Shown: positions 19,656 to 35,259, numbered from the stretch's first letter. The stretch is 64,000 nt of DNA from Aquamicrobium sp. (GCF_023954335.1 NZ_JAMLIE010000002.1:907038-971037), one strand, 5' to 3'. The notes: generated from the letters alone by a model not told the origin. Numbers and translations: made by a program.

Positions 19656-21546
19656 GCGACAACGACCCCGGTATCGCGGAGCGCTTCTGGCGACGGGCTG
19701 AGGGTGTGATCGAGCCCTTCGCCGACGTCGACCGCGACGTGCTGCCGCGTGACGCCTGGCGCTTCATCTGGTTCTTCGCGAGCCAGGCGAAGGGTCCGTT
19801 CATCCTGCTGCTGATCGTCGGCGGACTGTCGGGCGCGGTGGATGCCGCGCTCTACTGGTCCCTTGGCTGGCTGATCGACCTTCTCGACACGGCATCGCCG
19901 GAAACGCTGATCACCGAGCACTGGTGGGCTCTTGCAGCGTTTCTCGCGCTCGTGCTGGTGGTGCGGGCGGCGGTGATGATCGGCAACGCCGTGATCGAGC
20001 AGCAGGTCATCGTGCCGCATTTCTACCAGATGGTCCGCTGGCAGGCGTTCCGGCGCGTCATCGAACAGCCTTACACCTTCTATCAGAACGACTTCGCCGG
20101 GCGTATTGCCACCAAGATCCTTCAGGGCGGCGAGGCGACGGGCGACTTTATCGTCTCGTCGTTGCAGACGCTGTGGAGCTTCCTGACCTTCCTGGTGCTC
20201 GCCGCTACGATCCTGATCGTTCTCGATCCGGTTCTGGGGCTGGTCCTGGCGGTGTGGCTTGCCTGCTACGTGCTTGCCGCGTGGACCCTGCTGCCGCCGC
20301 TGCGGGCGGCGGGACGGCGGACCGCGGACCAGCGCTCGATCCTCAACGGGCGGCTGGTCGACGCCTTCACCAACATCATGGCGGTGAAGCTGTTCGACAG
20401 CGGCCGGCGCGAGCATGCCTTCGTGCGCGACGGCATGGAACGCTTTCTCGGCGCCGTGACCGCGCTGACGCGGGCGATCACCCGCGTGCGCTCCGCCGTG
20501 GCCATTCTCAACGGCTTCATGATGGCCGCCGTCTTCCTGCTGGCGATCCAGAAATGGATGACCGGGGCGGCGACGGCCGGCGAGATCGCAGCGGCAATGG
20601 GACTGGTTTTCCGTCTCAACCAGATGTCCGGCTACATGATGTTCAACATCAACGGCCTCATCCGGTCCTTTGCAACAGTCCAGGACGCGACGGGTACGAT
20701 CTCGGTCGAACCTGCCATCAAAGATGCCGCCAACGCAGACATCATGCCGCGCGCCAAAGGCGACCTGCGTTTCGACGACGTGTCGTTCCACTACGGCAGA
20801 GACCGCGGCATCATCGACGGGCTCGACCTTCACATCCGTCCGGGGGAACGGGTGGCGCTGGTCGGCCCCTCGGGCGCCGGCAAGACGACGATCGTCAACC
20901 TGGCACTGCGGCTGTTCGACATCGAGGGCGGCCGCATCCTGCTGGACGGCCGCGACATCCGTTCGGTGACGCAGGCCTCGCTCAGGGCACAGTTCGGTGT
21001 GGTCAGCCAGGAGCCGATGCTGATGCATCGGTCAATCTTCGACAACATCGCCTATGGCCGGCCCGGCGCGACCGAGGCCGAGGTGATCGAGGCGGCGAGG
21101 AAGGCGGCCGCGCACGACTTCATCATGGAAGTCGAGGACATGAAGGGCCGCAAAGGCTATCAGGCGCATGTCGGCGAACGCGGGGTGAAGCTGTCCGGCG
21201 GCCAGCGGCAGCGCATCGCGATCGCACGCATGATGCTCAAGGATGCGCCGATCCTGATCCTCGACGAGGCGACCTCGGCGCTCGATTCGGAGGTCGAGGC
21301 GGCGATCCAGGAGAACCTCTACCGGCTGATGGAGGGCAAGACGGTGATCGCCATCGCCCATCGCCTCTCGACCATCGCCGCGATGGATCGCCTCGTCGTC
21401 ATGGACAAGGGGCGCGTCATCGAGGAGGGAACCCACGAGGCGCTCATTGCCGGCGGCGGCCTTTATGCCCAGCTATGGCAGAGGCAGTCCGGCGGCTTCC
21501 TCATCGAGGAGGAAGAGGGCGGACGGGAAAAGGAAGTCGCGGCCGA

Positions 21547-21550
<4 letters not shown>
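19652..21550 (+). CDS. ABC exporter half-transporter 2 (fused TMD-NBD)
   Basis: A 632-residue half-transporter with an exporter-type membrane domain and an ATPase with Walker A GPSGAGKTT, LSGGQRQR, ILILDEA and AHRLS. It is very similar along its length to the following gene: the shared TMD stretch from VIEQPYTFYQNDF to GGEATGDFIVSSLQT is nearly unchanged. This points to a tandem duplication. The C-terminal end carries an acidic EEEEGG tail. Both ends overlap neighbours by 4 bp, so all three are coupled. A heterodimer with gene 1 or gene 3 is plausible but not shown by the sequence. Confidence 0.93.
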
Positions 21551-23448
<1,898 letters not shown>

Positions 23449-23454
23449 GGCGCC

Positions 23455-23781
23455 TTGAGCCTGCGCCCGCCCTTGCGCTATTCGGCGTCCGCGCTCCCGG
23501 GCGGGACGGGCGAGGGGCTGTTCACGCCGCTCGACCACGAGATCGCCGCAGAGAAGGCCTCCTCGCTCGGCCGGGCCGGCGAAAAGGTCGAGAAAGCGCT
23601 CGCCCGCCTGCGCGATTGCGACCCCTCGTCGGCGGAGCGGCCGCAATGCCTGAAGGCCGCCGTTCAGGCGGTCTACGCCTATTTCATCCAGCGCGAATTG
23701 TGCGGTTTGCGGCGCCATCACGACGCGATTCGCGACTACGCCATACCCGCCGAGGTGCTGGTGAGGCTGGGCGCGGCGTGA
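23455..23781 (+). CDS. small conserved hypothetical protein (DUF6665-like)
   Basis: A 108-residue soluble protein. It shows PLDHEIAAEKASSLGRAGEKVEKALARL followed by a helical region ending in CGLRRHHDAIRDYAIPAEVLVRLGAA. The best start is TTG at 23455, 6 bp after the ABC stop, which makes it the probable last gene of that operon. It resembles small Rhizobiales proteins annotated DUF6665; that assignment is from memory and only moderate. Function unknown. Confidence 0.7.
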   Translation: MSLRPPLRYSASALPGGTGEGLFTPLDHEIAAEKASSLGRAGEKVEKALARLRDCDPSSAERPQCLKAAVQAVYAYFIQRELCGLRRHHDAIRDYAIPAEVLVRLGAA

Positions 23782-23991
23782 TCCACAAGGCTAATCCGCG
23801 ACATTGTGCCGTAAGTGGCTTGTGATACTGGACAAGCGCGCGGCTCGGGCATAGAAACCTTCGCCAAATGCAGGGGGAATCCGCCAGCCGTCGCCAGCCG
23901 CCAGCACATCTGCAAGGAAAGGTGACTGTGAGTCGGGCTATGGTTATGCGGGTTCCTGCCGGTGAAAATAAGGCGAAAGGACCCGGTCCCC

Positions 23992-24555
23992 GTGAGCGCG
24001 AACGAAGCCACCGAACATAACCGTCGCGATTTCCTCTACATCGCTACCGCCGTGACCGGCGTCGTCGGCGCAGGCGCGGCCGTATGGCCCTTCATCGACC
24101 AGATGCGGCCGGACGCCTCGACGCTGGCGCTGGCGACCATCGACGTCGACATTTCCTCGATCGAGCCCGGCATGTCGGTGACCGCGAAGTGGCGCGGCAA
24201 GCCGATCTTCATCCGCAACCGCACCGACGAAGAGGTCGAGGCCGCCAAGGCCGTGCCGCTCGGCGACCTCAAGGACCCGGTCGCGCGCAACGACAACATC
24301 GCCGCCGACGCCCCGGCCGACGACCTTTCGCGCTCCGCCGGCGAGGGCAAGGAGAACTGGATCGTCATGATCGGCTCCTGCACCCATCTCGGCTGCGTGC
24401 CGCTCGGCCAGGCGGGCGATTTCGGCGGCTGGTTCTGCCCCTGCCACGGCTCGCACTACGATACCGCCGGGCGCATCCGCACCGGCCCGGCGCCGACCAA
24501 CCTCCCGGTCCCGACATTCCAATTCATTTCCGACTCGGTCATCCGGATCGGTTGA
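23992..24555 (+). CDS. petA: ubiquinol-cytochrome c reductase iron-sulfur subunit (Rieske protein)
   Basis: A 187-residue Rieske subunit of the cytochrome bc1 complex. The N-terminus has a twin-arginine motif ([12 protein letters not shown]) in a single membrane anchor, so the folded protein is exported by Tat. The 2Fe-2S ligands are in CTHLGC (Cys130, His132) and CPCHGS (Cys149, His152), with disulfide cysteines 135 and 151. The GTG at 23992 is chosen because it gives [13 protein letters not shown], the normal start in this group; the frame is open 10 codons earlier. It heads petABC. The 210 bp before it should hold the operon promoter, but I see no convincing core motif. Confidence 0.96.
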   Translation: MSANEATEHNRRDFLYIATAVTGVVGAGAAVWPFIDQMRPDASTLALATIDVDISSIEPGMSVTAKWRGKPIFIRNRTDEEVEAAKAVPLGDLKDPVARNDNIAADAPADDLSRSAGEGKENWIVMIGSCTHLGCVPLGQAGDFGGWFCPCHGSHYDTAGRIRTGPAPTNLPVPTFQFISDSVIRIG

Positions 24556-24575
24556 GGCAGAGAGAGCATCAGACC

Positions 24576-25853
24576 ATGAGCGGTGGACACTCGACCTATA
24601 CGCCCAAGACCGGCCTCGGCCGCTGGATGGACTCGCGCCTGCCGGTGCCGCGTCTCGTCTACGATTCCTTCATCGCCTATCCGGTGCCGCGCAACCTGAA
24701 CTACGCCTACACCTTCGGTGGCATCCTCGCGATGATGCTGGTGGTGCAGATCGTCACCGGCATCGTGCTGGCCATGCACTATGCGGCGTCGACGGAGCTC
24801 GCCTTCGGCTCGGTCGAGAAGATCATGCGCGACGTGAATTCCGGCTGGCTGCTGCGCTATCTCCATGCCAACGGCGCGTCGTTCTTCTTCATCGCGGTCT
24901 ATATCCATATCTTCCGCGGCCTCTATTACGGCTCCTACAAGGCGCCGCGCGAGGTGGTGTGGATCCTCGGCGTGATCCTCTACCTCCTGATGATGGCCAC
25001 CGGCTTCATGGGCTACGTGCTGCCGTGGGGCCAGATGAGCTTCTGGGGCGCCACCGTCATCACCGGCTTCTTCACCGCCATTCCGCTGGTCGGCGAGTGG
25101 ATCCAGCAGCTTCTGCTCGGCGGCTTCGCGGTCGACAACCCGACGCTGAACCGCTTCTTCTCGCTGCACTACCTACTGCCCTTCATGATCGCGGGCGTCG
25201 TGGTGCTCCACGTCTGGGCGTTCCATGTCACCGGCCAGACCAACCCGACCGGCATCGAGATCAAGCACAAGACCGACACCGTGCCGTTCACGCCCTACGC
25301 GACCATCAAGGACGGGTTCGCCATGGTCGTGTTCCTGGCGGTGTTCGCCTACTTCGTCTTCTACATGCCGAACTATCTTGGCCATCCGGACAACTACATC
25401 CCGGCCGACCCGCTGAAGACGCCGGCGCATATCGTCCCCGAATGGTACTACCTGCCGTTCTACGCGATCCTGCGCGCCATCACCTTCAACATCGGCCCGA
25501 TCGACTCCAAGCTCGGCGGCGTGCTCGCCATGTTCGGCGCGATCGCGGTGCTGTTCTTCGTGCCGTGGCTCGACACCTCGAAGGTGCGCTCGGCGGTCTA
25601 CCGTCCCTGGTACAAGCTGTTCTTCTGGCTCTTCGTCATCGACACGGTGTTCCTGGGCTGGCTCGGTTCGCGCCCGGCCGAAGGGGCGTATGTGATCATG
25701 TCGCAGATCGGCACGTTCTACTACTTCGCGTTCTTCCTCATCATCATGCCGGTCCTCGGCCTGATCGAGACACCGCGCCGGTTGCCGAACTCGATCACCG
25801 AGGCGGTGCTGGAGAAGAACAAGACCGCGGCTGCGCCGCAGTCCACCAACTGA
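24576..25853 (+). CDS. petB: cytochrome b of the bc1 complex
   Basis: A 425-residue integral membrane cytochrome b with about eight helices that carries haems bL and bH and the quinol sites. Visible marks are the paired haem histidines in [13 protein letters not shown] and YIHIFRG, then HYLLPF and [10 protein letters not shown]. The Qo motif [13 protein letters not shown] is also present. It is full length, bacterial type, not split. It lies 20 bp after petA. The C-terminal tail is Ala/Gln-rich and not conserved. Confidence 0.97.
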   Translation: MSGGHSTYTPKTGLGRWMDSRLPVPRLVYDSFIAYPVPRNLNYAYTFGGILAMMLVVQIVTGIVLAMHYAASTELAFGSVEKIMRDVNSGWLLRYLHANGASFFFIAVYIHIFRGLYYGSYKAPREVVWILGVILYLLMMATGFMGYVLPWGQMSFWGATVITGFFTAIPLVGEWIQQLLLGGFAVDNPTLNRFFSLHYLLPFMIAGVVVLHVWAFHVTGQTNPTGIEIKHKTDTVPFTPYATIKDGFAMVVFLAVFAYFVFYMPNYLGHPDNYIPADPLKTPAHIVPEWYYLPFYAILRAITFNIGPIDSKLGGVLAMFGAIAVLFFVPWLDTSKVRSAVYRPWYKLFFWLFVIDTVFLGWLGSRPAEGAYVIMSQIGTFYYFAFFLIIMPVLGLIETPRRLPNSITEAVLEKNKTAAAPQSTN

Positions 25854-25883
25854 GCCGTCCCTGGAAGAGACAAGGACTTGACC

Positions 25884-26714
25884 ATGAAGACAATTCTCAA
25901 GGGACTGGCGGCATTCGGCATCGCCTTCGGCTCGATCAGCGCCGCCGAGGCGGCCGAGTACCCGCTGAAGAAGCCCGTGCCGCAGGAGTGGACGTTCTCC
26001 GGCCCGTTCGGCACCTACGACAAGGGCCAGCTCCAGCGGGGCCTGATGATCTACCGCGAATCCTGCTCGTCCTGCCATTCGATGGAGCTGGTCGCCTTCC
26101 GCAATCTCGAGGCGCTCGGCTACAGCGACGAGCAGGTGCGCGCGCTCGCCGCCGAGTACGAGGTCGAGGACGGCCCCAACGCCGACGGCGAGATGTTCAT
26201 GCGGCCCGGCATTCCCTCCGACCGCTTCCCTTCGCCCTATCCGAACCCGGAGACGGCGGCGGTCTCGAACAACGGCGCGGTGCCGCCCGACTTCTCGCTG
26301 ATCGCCAAGGCGAGGGCGGTGGAGCGCGGCTTCCCGACTTTCGTCTTCGACATCTTCACCCAGTATGCCGAAAGCGGGCCGGACTATATCTACAACCTGC
26401 TGACCGGCTACGAGGAGGACGTTCCCGAGCATGTCGACGTCCAGCCCGGCACCTACTACAACCCGCACTTCCTTTCGGGCGCGGTGCTGTCGATGGCGCC
26501 GCCGCTGTTCGACGAGCAGTTCACCTACGCGGACGGCACGCCCGCGACGCTCGACCAGCATGCGCGCGACATCACCGCGTTCCTGATGTGGGCGGCCGAG
26601 CCGCACCTCGAGGCGCGCAAGCGCACCGGCTTCAACGTGATGGTGTTCCTGGCGTTGTTCGGCGCGCTGGTCTACCTCACCAAGCGCAAGGTCTGGTCGC
26701 AGATCGACCATTGA
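25884..26714 (+). CDS. petC: cytochrome c1 of the bc1 complex
   Basis: A 276-residue cytochrome c1. A cleavable Sec signal peptide (about residues 1-24, ending SAAEAA) leads into a periplasmic domain with the covalent haem motif CSSCH (61-65). One C-terminal anchor helix ([16 protein letters not shown]) follows. The axial methionine is probably in the SMAPPLF segment. ATG 25884 is preferred; an in-frame TTG lies two codons earlier. A strong terminator follows, so petABC is a closed three-gene operon. Confidence 0.97.
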   Translation: MKTILKGLAAFGIAFGSISAAEAAEYPLKKPVPQEWTFSGPFGTYDKGQLQRGLMIYRESCSSCHSMELVAFRNLEALGYSDEQVRALAAEYEVEDGPNADGEMFMRPGIPSDRFPSPYPNPETAAVSNNGAVPPDFSLIAKARAVERGFPTFVFDIFTQYAESGPDYIYNLLTGYEEDVPEHVDVQPGTYYNPHFLSGAVLSMAPPLFDEQFTYADGTPATLDQHARDITAFLMWAAEPHLEARKRTGFNVMVFLALFGALVYLTKRKVWSQIDH

Positions 26715-26743
26715 TCGCAGCCGCATGCGGATGCGAAAGTTCG

Positions 26744-26772
26744 GGGGCGGCGGCTAGCCGCCCCTTTTCTTT
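26744..26772 (+). terminator. rho-independent terminator after petABC
   Basis: Perfect 8-bp GC stem GGGGCGGC/GCCGCCCC (26744-26751 with 26757-26764), 5-nt loop, then TTTTCTTT. It lies 30 bp after the petC stop. Confidence 0.9.
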
Positions 26773-26842
26773 CGCCCGCGTTCCGGCCATCACTGTGGCA
26801 GGGCAATCGGGTCCACATCGACCCAGAACCGCGGGATCGTCC

Positions 26843-27388
26843 ATGACATCGTCGCTTGAAGACACGCTGCGCGCCGCGATCCGCACCATTCCCGACTATC
26901 CGCGGCCCGGCATCCTGTTCCGCGACATCACCACGCTGCTCGGCAATGCGCGCGCCTTCCGCCGCGCCGTCGACGAGCTGGTTCATCCGTGGGCCGGCTC
27001 CAAGATCGACAAGATCACCGGCATGGAGGCGCGGGGCTTCATCCTCGGCGGCGCCGTCGCCCACCAGCTTTCCGCCGGCTTCGTGCCGATCCGCAAGAAG
27101 GGCAAGCTGCCGCACGAGACGGTGCGCGTCGCCTACAGCCTCGAATACGGGCTGGACGAGATGGAGATGCACCGCGACGCGGTCGCGCCGGGCGAGAAGG
27201 TGATCCTCGTCGACGACCTGATCGCGACCGGTGGCACGGCCGAGGGCGCGGTCAAGCTGATCCGGCAGATGGGAGCCGAGATCGTCTCGGCCTGCTTCGT
27301 CATCGACCTTCCCGACCTCGGCGGCCGGGCCAAGCTCGAGGCGCTCGGCATTTCCGTCCGGACGCTGGTTTCCTTCGAGGGACATTGA
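26843..27388 (+). CDS. apt: adenine phosphoribosyltransferase
   Basis: A 181-residue purine salvage enzyme: adenine plus PRPP to AMP. It has the N-terminal [15 protein letters not shown] block and the PRPP-binding loop [14 protein letters not shown] (about residues 120-133). The C-terminal hood ([13 protein letters not shown]) is also visible. The frame is open upstream through petC and the terminator, so ATG 26843 is the evident start. It is a separate transcription unit between the pet terminator and the PaiB-like gene. Confidence 0.96.
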   Translation: MTSSLEDTLRAAIRTIPDYPRPGILFRDITTLLGNARAFRRAVDELVHPWAGSKIDKITGMEARGFILGGAVAHQLSAGFVPIRKKGKLPHETVRVAYSLEYGLDEMEMHRDAVAPGEKVILVDDLIATGGTAEGAVKLIRQMGAEIVSACFVIDLPDLGGRAKLEALGISVRTLVSFEGH

Positions 27389-27454
27389 GCGCGCGCCATT
27401 GCTGGCCCATCGGTTTTCCCGGACGGCGCGCATTCGCGATGATAGGTTGGAGCC

Positions 27455-28081
27455 ATGTACACGCCGCCCGCCTTTCGTGAGGACGACCCCTACACGCTGC
27501 GTGCCATCATGCGCGGGGCGCGGCTGGCGACGCTGGTGACGGCGACGGCCGAGGGCCTCGTCGCGACGCCGCTGCCGCTGTTCCTAGTCGAGACGGAAGG
27601 CGAGGCCGGCACGCTCTACGGGCATCTGGCGCGGGCCAACCCGCAATGGAAGCTGGAGCCGTCCTGCGAGGCGATGGCGATCTTCGCCGGCCCCGACGCC
27701 TATGTCACGCCGACCTGGTATCCGTCGAAGCGCGAGCACGGCAAGGTCGTGCCGACATGGAACTACGAGGCCGTCCACGCCTACGGGCCGGTGGAGTTCT
27801 TCGACGACAGGGAAAGGCTGCGCGACGCCGTCACCCGGCTGACCGAGCTTTACGAGCGGCCGCGCGCCGATCCCTGGGCCGTGAGCGACGCGCCGGGCAG
27901 CTATATCGACGCCCAGCTTCGCGGCATCGTCGGCCTGCGCATGCCGATCACCCGCATCGAGGGCAAGCGCAAGATGAGCCAGAACCGGCCGCAGGCCGAC
28001 CGCGAGGGCGTGGCGTCCGGGCTCGGGGCAAGCGACAGCGAGGCCGACAGGCGGGTCGCCGCCCGGGTGGCGGAGCACTAG
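27455..28081 (+). CDS. PaiB-like FMN-binding protein
   Basis: A 208-residue protein of the PaiB family (FMN-binding split barrel; Bacillus PaiB is described as a negative regulator of sporulation and protease genes). Typical features are MYTPPAFRE at the start, ATPLPLFL, GHLARANPQW, then YVTPTWYPSKREHGKVVPTWNYE and a C-terminal IEGKRKMSQNR. It is a single gene and no PaiA acetyltransferase lies beside it. A role as regulator or flavin reductase here is unknown. Confidence 0.9.
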   Translation: MYTPPAFREDDPYTLRAIMRGARLATLVTATAEGLVATPLPLFLVETEGEAGTLYGHLARANPQWKLEPSCEAMAIFAGPDAYVTPTWYPSKREHGKVVPTWNYEAVHAYGPVEFFDDRERLRDAVTRLTELYERPRADPWAVSDAPGSYIDAQLRGIVGLRMPITRIEGKRKMSQNRPQADREGVASGLGASDSEADRRVAARVAEH

Positions 28082-28153
28082 GCCGGCCGCCGGCCCGGCC
28101 GCAGCTTGGCATACCCATCCCTTCCGTTTCCCCGTCCCGCCCCTCGGCTTCCG

Positions 28154-29053
28154 ATGACGTCCTTCCCGATTTCCATATCCCGGCACGAGCTCGCGCTGGT
28201 CTCGATCACGATGGTCTGGGGGGCGACCTTCCTCATCGTGCAATGGGCGATGCAGCACAGCGGCGCGCTGTTCTTCGTCGGCGTGCGGTTCCTGATCGCC
28301 GGTGCGATGGCCGCGCTGGTCTTCCGCAAGGCGATGCGCGGCCTGACATGGCGCGAGGTCAAGGCGGGGACGGCGATCGGCACCGCGCTGTTCCTCGGCT
28401 ACGCGCTTCAGAGCCACGGCCTGAAGACCATCACCAGCAGCCAGTCGGCGTTCATCACCGCGCTCTACGTGCCGATGGTGCCGCTGCTGCAATGGCTCGT
28501 CCTGCGCCGCCGCCCGTCGCTGATGAGCTGGATCGGCATCGGCCTCGCCTTTGTCGGCCTCGCTTTGCTCGCCGGGCCGGATGCCGGCCATCTCACGCTC
28601 TCGGCCGGCGAGGTCGTCACGCTCGTCGGCGCGCTCGCCATCGCCGCCGAGATCATCATGATCGGCGGCTTCGCGTCCGGCGTCGACAGCCGGCGCGTCA
28701 CCGCCGTCCAGCTGCTCGCCGGCGGGACGATGTCGCTCGCGGCCATGCCGCTCGTCGGCGAGGCGGTTCCCGCCTTCCATTGGGTGTGGTTTTCCTGCGC
28801 CGTCGGCCTCGGGCTGGCGAGCGCGCTGATCCAGCTGACGATGAACTGGGCGCAGAAGGTCGTTCCGCCGACGCGGGCGACGCTGATCTATGCCGGCGAG
28901 CCGGTGTGGGGCGGCATCTTCGGCCGCATCGCCGGCGACCGGCTGCCGCCGCTCGCGCTCCTCGGCGGCGCGCTGATCGTCGCCGCGGTGATCGTCAGCG
29001 AATGGCGGCCGCGGGCAGGGATGTGGGCGCGGCTGCGCGGGAAGGCGAAATAG
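28154..29053 (+). CDS. EamA/DMT-superfamily transporter
   Basis: A 299-residue inner-membrane protein with about ten hydrophobic helices in two EamA repeats. Repeat 1 starts LVSITMVWGATFLIVQW; repeat 2 includes VTLVGALAIAAEIIMIGGF and the typical LIYAGEPVWGG. The substrate is unknown; relatives export amino acids or metabolites. The frame begins at a TTG 16 codons earlier, but ATG 28154 gives the natural short cytoplasmic start. A second, less similar DMT gene lies at 53163. Confidence 0.9.
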   Translation: MTSFPISISRHELALVSITMVWGATFLIVQWAMQHSGALFFVGVRFLIAGAMAALVFRKAMRGLTWREVKAGTAIGTALFLGYALQSHGLKTITSSQSAFITALYVPMVPLLQWLVLRRRPSLMSWIGIGLAFVGLALLAGPDAGHLTLSAGEVVTLVGALAIAAEIIMIGGFASGVDSRRVTAVQLLAGGTMSLAAMPLVGEAVPAFHWVWFSCAVGLGLASALIQLTMNWAQKVVPPTRATLIYAGEPVWGGIFGRIAGDRLPPLALLGGALIVAAVIVSEWRPRAGMWARLRGKAK

Positions 29054-29063
29054 GGCTTTCGCA

Positions 29064-29112
29064 GGCGGACGGAATCATCCGGCGGAGCCCCGCCACTTGG
29101 CGGACGGAATCA
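29064..29112. repeat. 14-bp direct repeat
   Basis: GGCGGACGGAATCA occurs at 29064-29077 and again at 29099-29112, 35 bp apart, in the gap between two convergent genes. The second copy includes the stop codon of the minus-strand gene. The GGACGGAATC core resembles the palindrome at 3637-3656, so both may be fragments of one dispersed Rhizobiales repeat. Confidence 0.5.
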
Positions 29113-29391
29113 GAGCGGCTCGTCGAAGGTGATGATCGACACTTCGCCCTCGAGGGCGCCCTGCCAGGCCGAAAGATGCGGCTCCTCGTCGGGCGCGCCT
29201 TCCATGTCGCCAATCTGGTCGAGCTCGGCTTCGGCATAGCCTTCAGCCGCCAGCGCCTCCAGCGCCTTGCGCACGGCGGAATCGTCGTCGGGGGCCGTCA
29301 GCATCACATGAACGCCCTGCGATTCTGCGCCCTTGTCGCGCCAGACGCGCCCGATGATGATGGTGACAGGCTTCTGATCGTTGTCGTTCAC
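29110..29391 (-). CDS. small conserved hypothetical protein
   Basis: A 93-residue acidic soluble protein. KPVTIIIGRVWRDK and VHVMLTAPDDDSAVRKAL begin the sequence, and a C-terminal GALEGEVSIITFDEPL ends it. The start is a GTG at 29391 with GGAGAG upstream; the open frame beyond it is Arg-rich and looks untranslated. I do not recognise a function. The pattern of alternating strands and helices suggests a small alpha/beta fold. Confidence 0.7.
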   Translation of the reverse strand: MNDNDQKPVTIIIGRVWRDKGAESQGVHVMLTAPDDDSAVRKALEALAAEGYAEAELDQIGDMEGAPDEEPHLSAWQGALEGEVSIITFDEPL

Positions 29392-29489
29392 GGGATTCTC
29401 TCTCCACTGACGCCCCTGTTTCGCACGATTCCCGCCGCCGCGACAGGCGAAGCCGAAGCGGAAGGCCGTTTGCGAAGGGCGGCCGCGCA

Positions 29490-29500
29490 ATTATATTATA
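29490..29500 (-). promoter_or_regulatory. possible -10 region of the 29110-29391 gene
   Basis: On the minus strand this AT-only patch reads TATAATATAAT, two overlapping TATAAT hexamers in otherwise GC-rich DNA, about 100 nt upstream of the GTG start. I see no good -35 hexamer at 17 nt. Confidence 0.35.
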
Positions 29501-29558
29501 CAGGCCCGCGCCGGCGCGAAATATGGCCGAAGCCGCGCGTTTCTTGAGGCGCCGGGGC

Positions 29559-29587
29559 TTGACGGTCGCGGGCGTTGCGAGTAGAAG
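29559..29587 (+). promoter_or_regulatory. sigma-70-type promoter of the str/ribosomal cluster
   Basis: TTGACG (29559-29564), a 17-nt spacer and TAGAAG (29582-29587) match the alphaproteobacterial housekeeping pattern. It lies about 250 nt upstream of rpsL, leaving a long untranslated leader. rpoB/rpoC are not upstream here, so this is the likely start of the ribosomal unit. The rest of the 29392-29838 gap holds no gene I can support. Confidence 0.5.
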
Positions 29588-29838
29588 CCGCCTCGTCTGA
29601 GCCGATGTGAGGCTTGTTCGTTCGGGACGCCGCGTCCCGGAGTTCGCCTCAAACAGGGTTCGTTTTACGAGCGACTAGACATTGCCGGCTTGCATGAAAC
29701 GGGCATCCGTTTCCTCTGCGTTTTGTTCGGGCAGGACCGCCGGAGGTGGTTTGGTGCCCGAATTGCCGTATGGAAATATCGCCGAAACGGCCCTGAACAG
29801 GGTTTGAGACACGGGTTTTGAGATAGAAGGAAGGTTTG

Positions 29839-30210
29839 ATGCCTACCGTCAACCAGCTGATCCGCAAGCCGCGCACCGCGCCGGTGAAGCGCAACAAGGT
29901 TCCGGCCATGCAGGCCAACCCGCAGAAGCGGGGCGTTTGCACGCGCGTCTACACGACGACGCCGAAGAAGCCCAACTCGGCTCTGCGCAAGGTTGCGAAG
30001 ATCCGCCTCGTCAACGGCTTCGAGGTGATCGGCTACATTCCGGGCGAAGGCCACAACCTTCAGGAGCACTCCGTGGTCATGATCCGCGGCGGCCGCGTGA
30101 AGGACCTTCCGGGTGTGCGCTACCATATCATCCGCGGCGTGCTCGACACGCAGGGCGTGAAGAACCGCAAGCAGCGCCGCTCCAAGTACGGCGCGAAGCG
30201 TCCGAAGTAA
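29839..30210 (+). CDS. rpsL: 30S ribosomal protein S12
   Basis: 123 residues, normal length, starting [12 protein letters not shown]. The decoding-site lysines Lys43 (TTTPKKPNS) and Lys88 (GGRVKDLPG) are wild type, so no streptomycin-resistance change is seen. AAGGAAGG precedes the ATG; an in-frame TTG one codon earlier is ignored. First gene of the str operon (rpsL-rpsG-fusA-tuf). Confidence 0.98.
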   Translation: MPTVNQLIRKPRTAPVKRNKVPAMQANPQKRGVCTRVYTTTPKKPNSALRKVAKIRLVNGFEVIGYIPGEGHNLQEHSVVMIRGGRVKDLPGVRYHIIRGVLDTQGVKNRKQRRSKYGAKRPK

Positions 30211-30276
30211 GGGTTTTCCCGGCTTCGGCGCTTTTTTCAACTGTGCCGCTGCCGACGATCGTGAGAGACAAAAAGT

Positions 30277-30747
30277 ATGTCCCGACGCCACAGAGCAGAA
30301 AAGCGCGAGATCAACCCGGACCCCAAGTTCGGCGATCTCATCATCACCAAGTTCATGAATGCCGTGATGCTCCACGGCAAGAAGTCCACGGCCGAGTCGA
30401 TCGTCTATGGCGCGCTGGATCAGGTGCAGTCGAAGGCGAAGCAGGAGCCGGTGGCTCTGTTCCATCAGGCGCTCGACAACGTCGCCCCGCACGTCGAAGT
30501 GCGTTCGCGTCGCGTCGGTGGTGCGACCTACCAGGTTCCGGTCGACGTTCGCCCGGAGCGCCGTCAGGCTCTCGCAATCCGTTGGCTGATCGCAGCTGCC
30601 CGCAAGCGTAACGAAACGACCATGGTCGAGCGCCTTTCCGGCGAACTCATGGACGCAGCGAACAATCGCGGCAGTGCAGTGAAGAAGCGCGAAGACACGC
30701 ACAAGATGGCTGACGCCAACCGTGCATTCTCGCACTACCGCTGGTAA
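30277..30747 (+). CDS. rpsG: 30S ribosomal protein S7
   Basis: 156 residues, typical length, starting [20 protein letters not shown]. It binds the 3' major domain of 16S rRNA and nucleates head assembly. The C-terminus ends AFSHYRW as expected. It lies 66 bp after rpsL. Confidence 0.98.
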   Translation: MSRRHRAEKREINPDPKFGDLIITKFMNAVMLHGKKSTAESIVYGALDQVQSKAKQEPVALFHQALDNVAPHVEVRSRRVGGATYQVPVDVRPERRQALAIRWLIAAARKRNETTMVERLSGELMDAANNRGSAVKKREDTHKMADANRAFSHYRW

Positions 30748-30777
30748 CCGAAACTAACGTCTCGAAAGGAGTCCGAA

Positions 30778-32868
<2,091 letters not shown>

Positions 32869-32932
32869 CCGCGCGCCGGCCGCGAGTAGACGAGACCAGC
32901 CCGGACGGGCGCGCAAGGAATGGAGAATTCAG

Positions 32933-34108
<1,176 letters not shown>

Positions 34109-34126
34109 AAAGAGCAACAGGGTCTG

Positions 34127-34157
34127 TCGCGGGCGCGAGCCTAGCCCGCGCCCGCGA
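34127..34157 (+). terminator. strong GC hairpin between tuf and rpsJ
   Basis: Perfect 11-bp stem TCGCGGGCGCG/CGCGCCCGCGA (34127-34137 with 34147-34157) around a 9-nt loop, 19 bp after the tuf stop. It is followed by AGACTTGAAGG, not a T run. It is therefore more likely an attenuator, a processing site or an mRNA-stabilising hairpin than a full intrinsic terminator. It marks the str/S10 boundary. Confidence 0.5.
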
Positions 34158-34178
34158 AGACTTGAAGGAACCGACCAG

Positions 34179-34487
34179 ATGAACGGCCAGAACATCCGTA
34201 TCCGCCTCAAGGCGTTCGACCACCGGGTGCTCGATGCTTCGACGCGCGAGATCGTGTCGACGGCGAAACGCACCGGGGCCAATGTACGCGGCCCCATCCC
34301 GCTGCCGACGCGGATCGAGAAATTCACCGTCAACCGCTCGCCGCACATCGACAAGAAGAGCCGCGAGCAGTTCGAGATGCGCACCCACAAGCGTCTTCTC
34401 GACATCGTCGACCCGACCCCGCAGACCGTCGATGCGCTGATGAAGCTCGACCTGGCCGCCGGCGTCGACGTCGAGATCAAGCTCTAG
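34179..34487 (+). CDS. rpsJ: 30S ribosomal protein S10
   Basis: 102 residues, starting [19 protein letters not shown]. It has the usual [19 protein letters not shown] loop. First gene of the S10 operon; in other bacteria it also serves as NusE in antitermination. The open frame further upstream is not coding; ATG 34179 follows GAAGGAACC. Confidence 0.98.
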   Translation: MNGQNIRIRLKAFDHRVLDASTREIVSTAKRTGANVRGPIPLPTRIEKFTVNRSPHIDKKSREQFEMRTHKRLLDIVDPTPQTVDALMKLDLAAGVDVEIKL

Positions 34488-34545
34488 GGAGCGAAACCAT
34501 GAGCCGGCGGGATTTCCCAATGGCTCCTCTGAAGGAACAAGACTG

Positions 34546-35259
34546 ATGCGTTCAGGTGTTATCGCACAGAAAGTCGGGATGACGCGCGTCTACAACGACG
34601 CAGGCGAGCACGTGCCGGTGACGGTCCTCCTCGTGGAGAACCTCCAGGTCGTCGCCCAGCGTACCCAGGACAAGAACGGCTACACGGCCGTCCAGCTCGG
34701 CGTCGGCTCTGCCAAGGTGAAGAACACGTCGAAGGCGCTGCGCGGCCATTTCGCCGCCGCCTCCGTCGAGCCGAAGGCCAAGGTCGCGGAGTTCCGCGTG
34801 TCGCCGGACAACCTCATCGAGGTCGGCTCCGAGATCACGGCCGAGCATTTCGTCGCCGGCCAGAAGGTCGACGTGACGGGCACCTCGATCGGCAAGGGCT
34901 TCCAGGGTGTCATGAAGCGCCACAACTTCCGTGGCGGCCGTGCGACCCACGGTAACTCGCTGTCGCACCGCATCCACGGTTCGACCGGCCAGCGCCAGGA
35001 CCCGGGCAAGGTGTTCAAGGGCAAGAAGATGGCCGGCCACATGGGCGACGTGCGCGTCACCACCCAGAACCTGGAAGTGGTCTCGACGGATGCCGACCGC
35101 GGGCTGATCCTGGTTCGCGGCGCCGTTCCCGGCTCGAAGGGTTCGTGGATTTATGTGCGTGACGCCGTCAAGGCGCCGCTTCCGGAAAATGCGCCGAAGC
35201 CGGCCGCCATCCGCGCCGCCGCGAAGGCTGAGGCTCCGGCTGTCGAGGGGGCCGAGTGA
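34546..35259 (+). CDS. rplC: 50S ribosomal protein L3
   Basis: 237 residues. It starts [16 protein letters not shown] and carries the [12 protein letters not shown] loop and the [20 protein letters not shown] segment that reaches the peptidyl-transferase area. The C-terminal ~25 residues form an Ala/Pro-rich extension seen in alphaproteobacteria. Its stop overlaps the rplD start (TGATG). Confidence 0.98.
   Translation: MRSGVIAQKVGMTRVYNDAGEHVPVTVLLVENLQVVAQRTQDKNGYTAVQLGVGSAKVKNTSKALRGHFAAASVEPKAKVAEFRVSPDNLIEVGSEITAEHFVAGQKVDVTGTSIGKGFQGVMKRHNFRGGRATHGNSLSHRIHGSTGQRQDPGKVFKGKKMAGHMGDVRVTTQNLEVVSTDADRGLILVRGAVPGSKGSWIYVRDAVKAPLPENAPKPAAIRAAAKAEAPAVEGAE

Noticed and set aside
30211..30276. 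Terminator between rpsL and rpsG
   Set aside because: The short TTTTTT has no convincing stem before it, and the two genes are normally co-transcribed.
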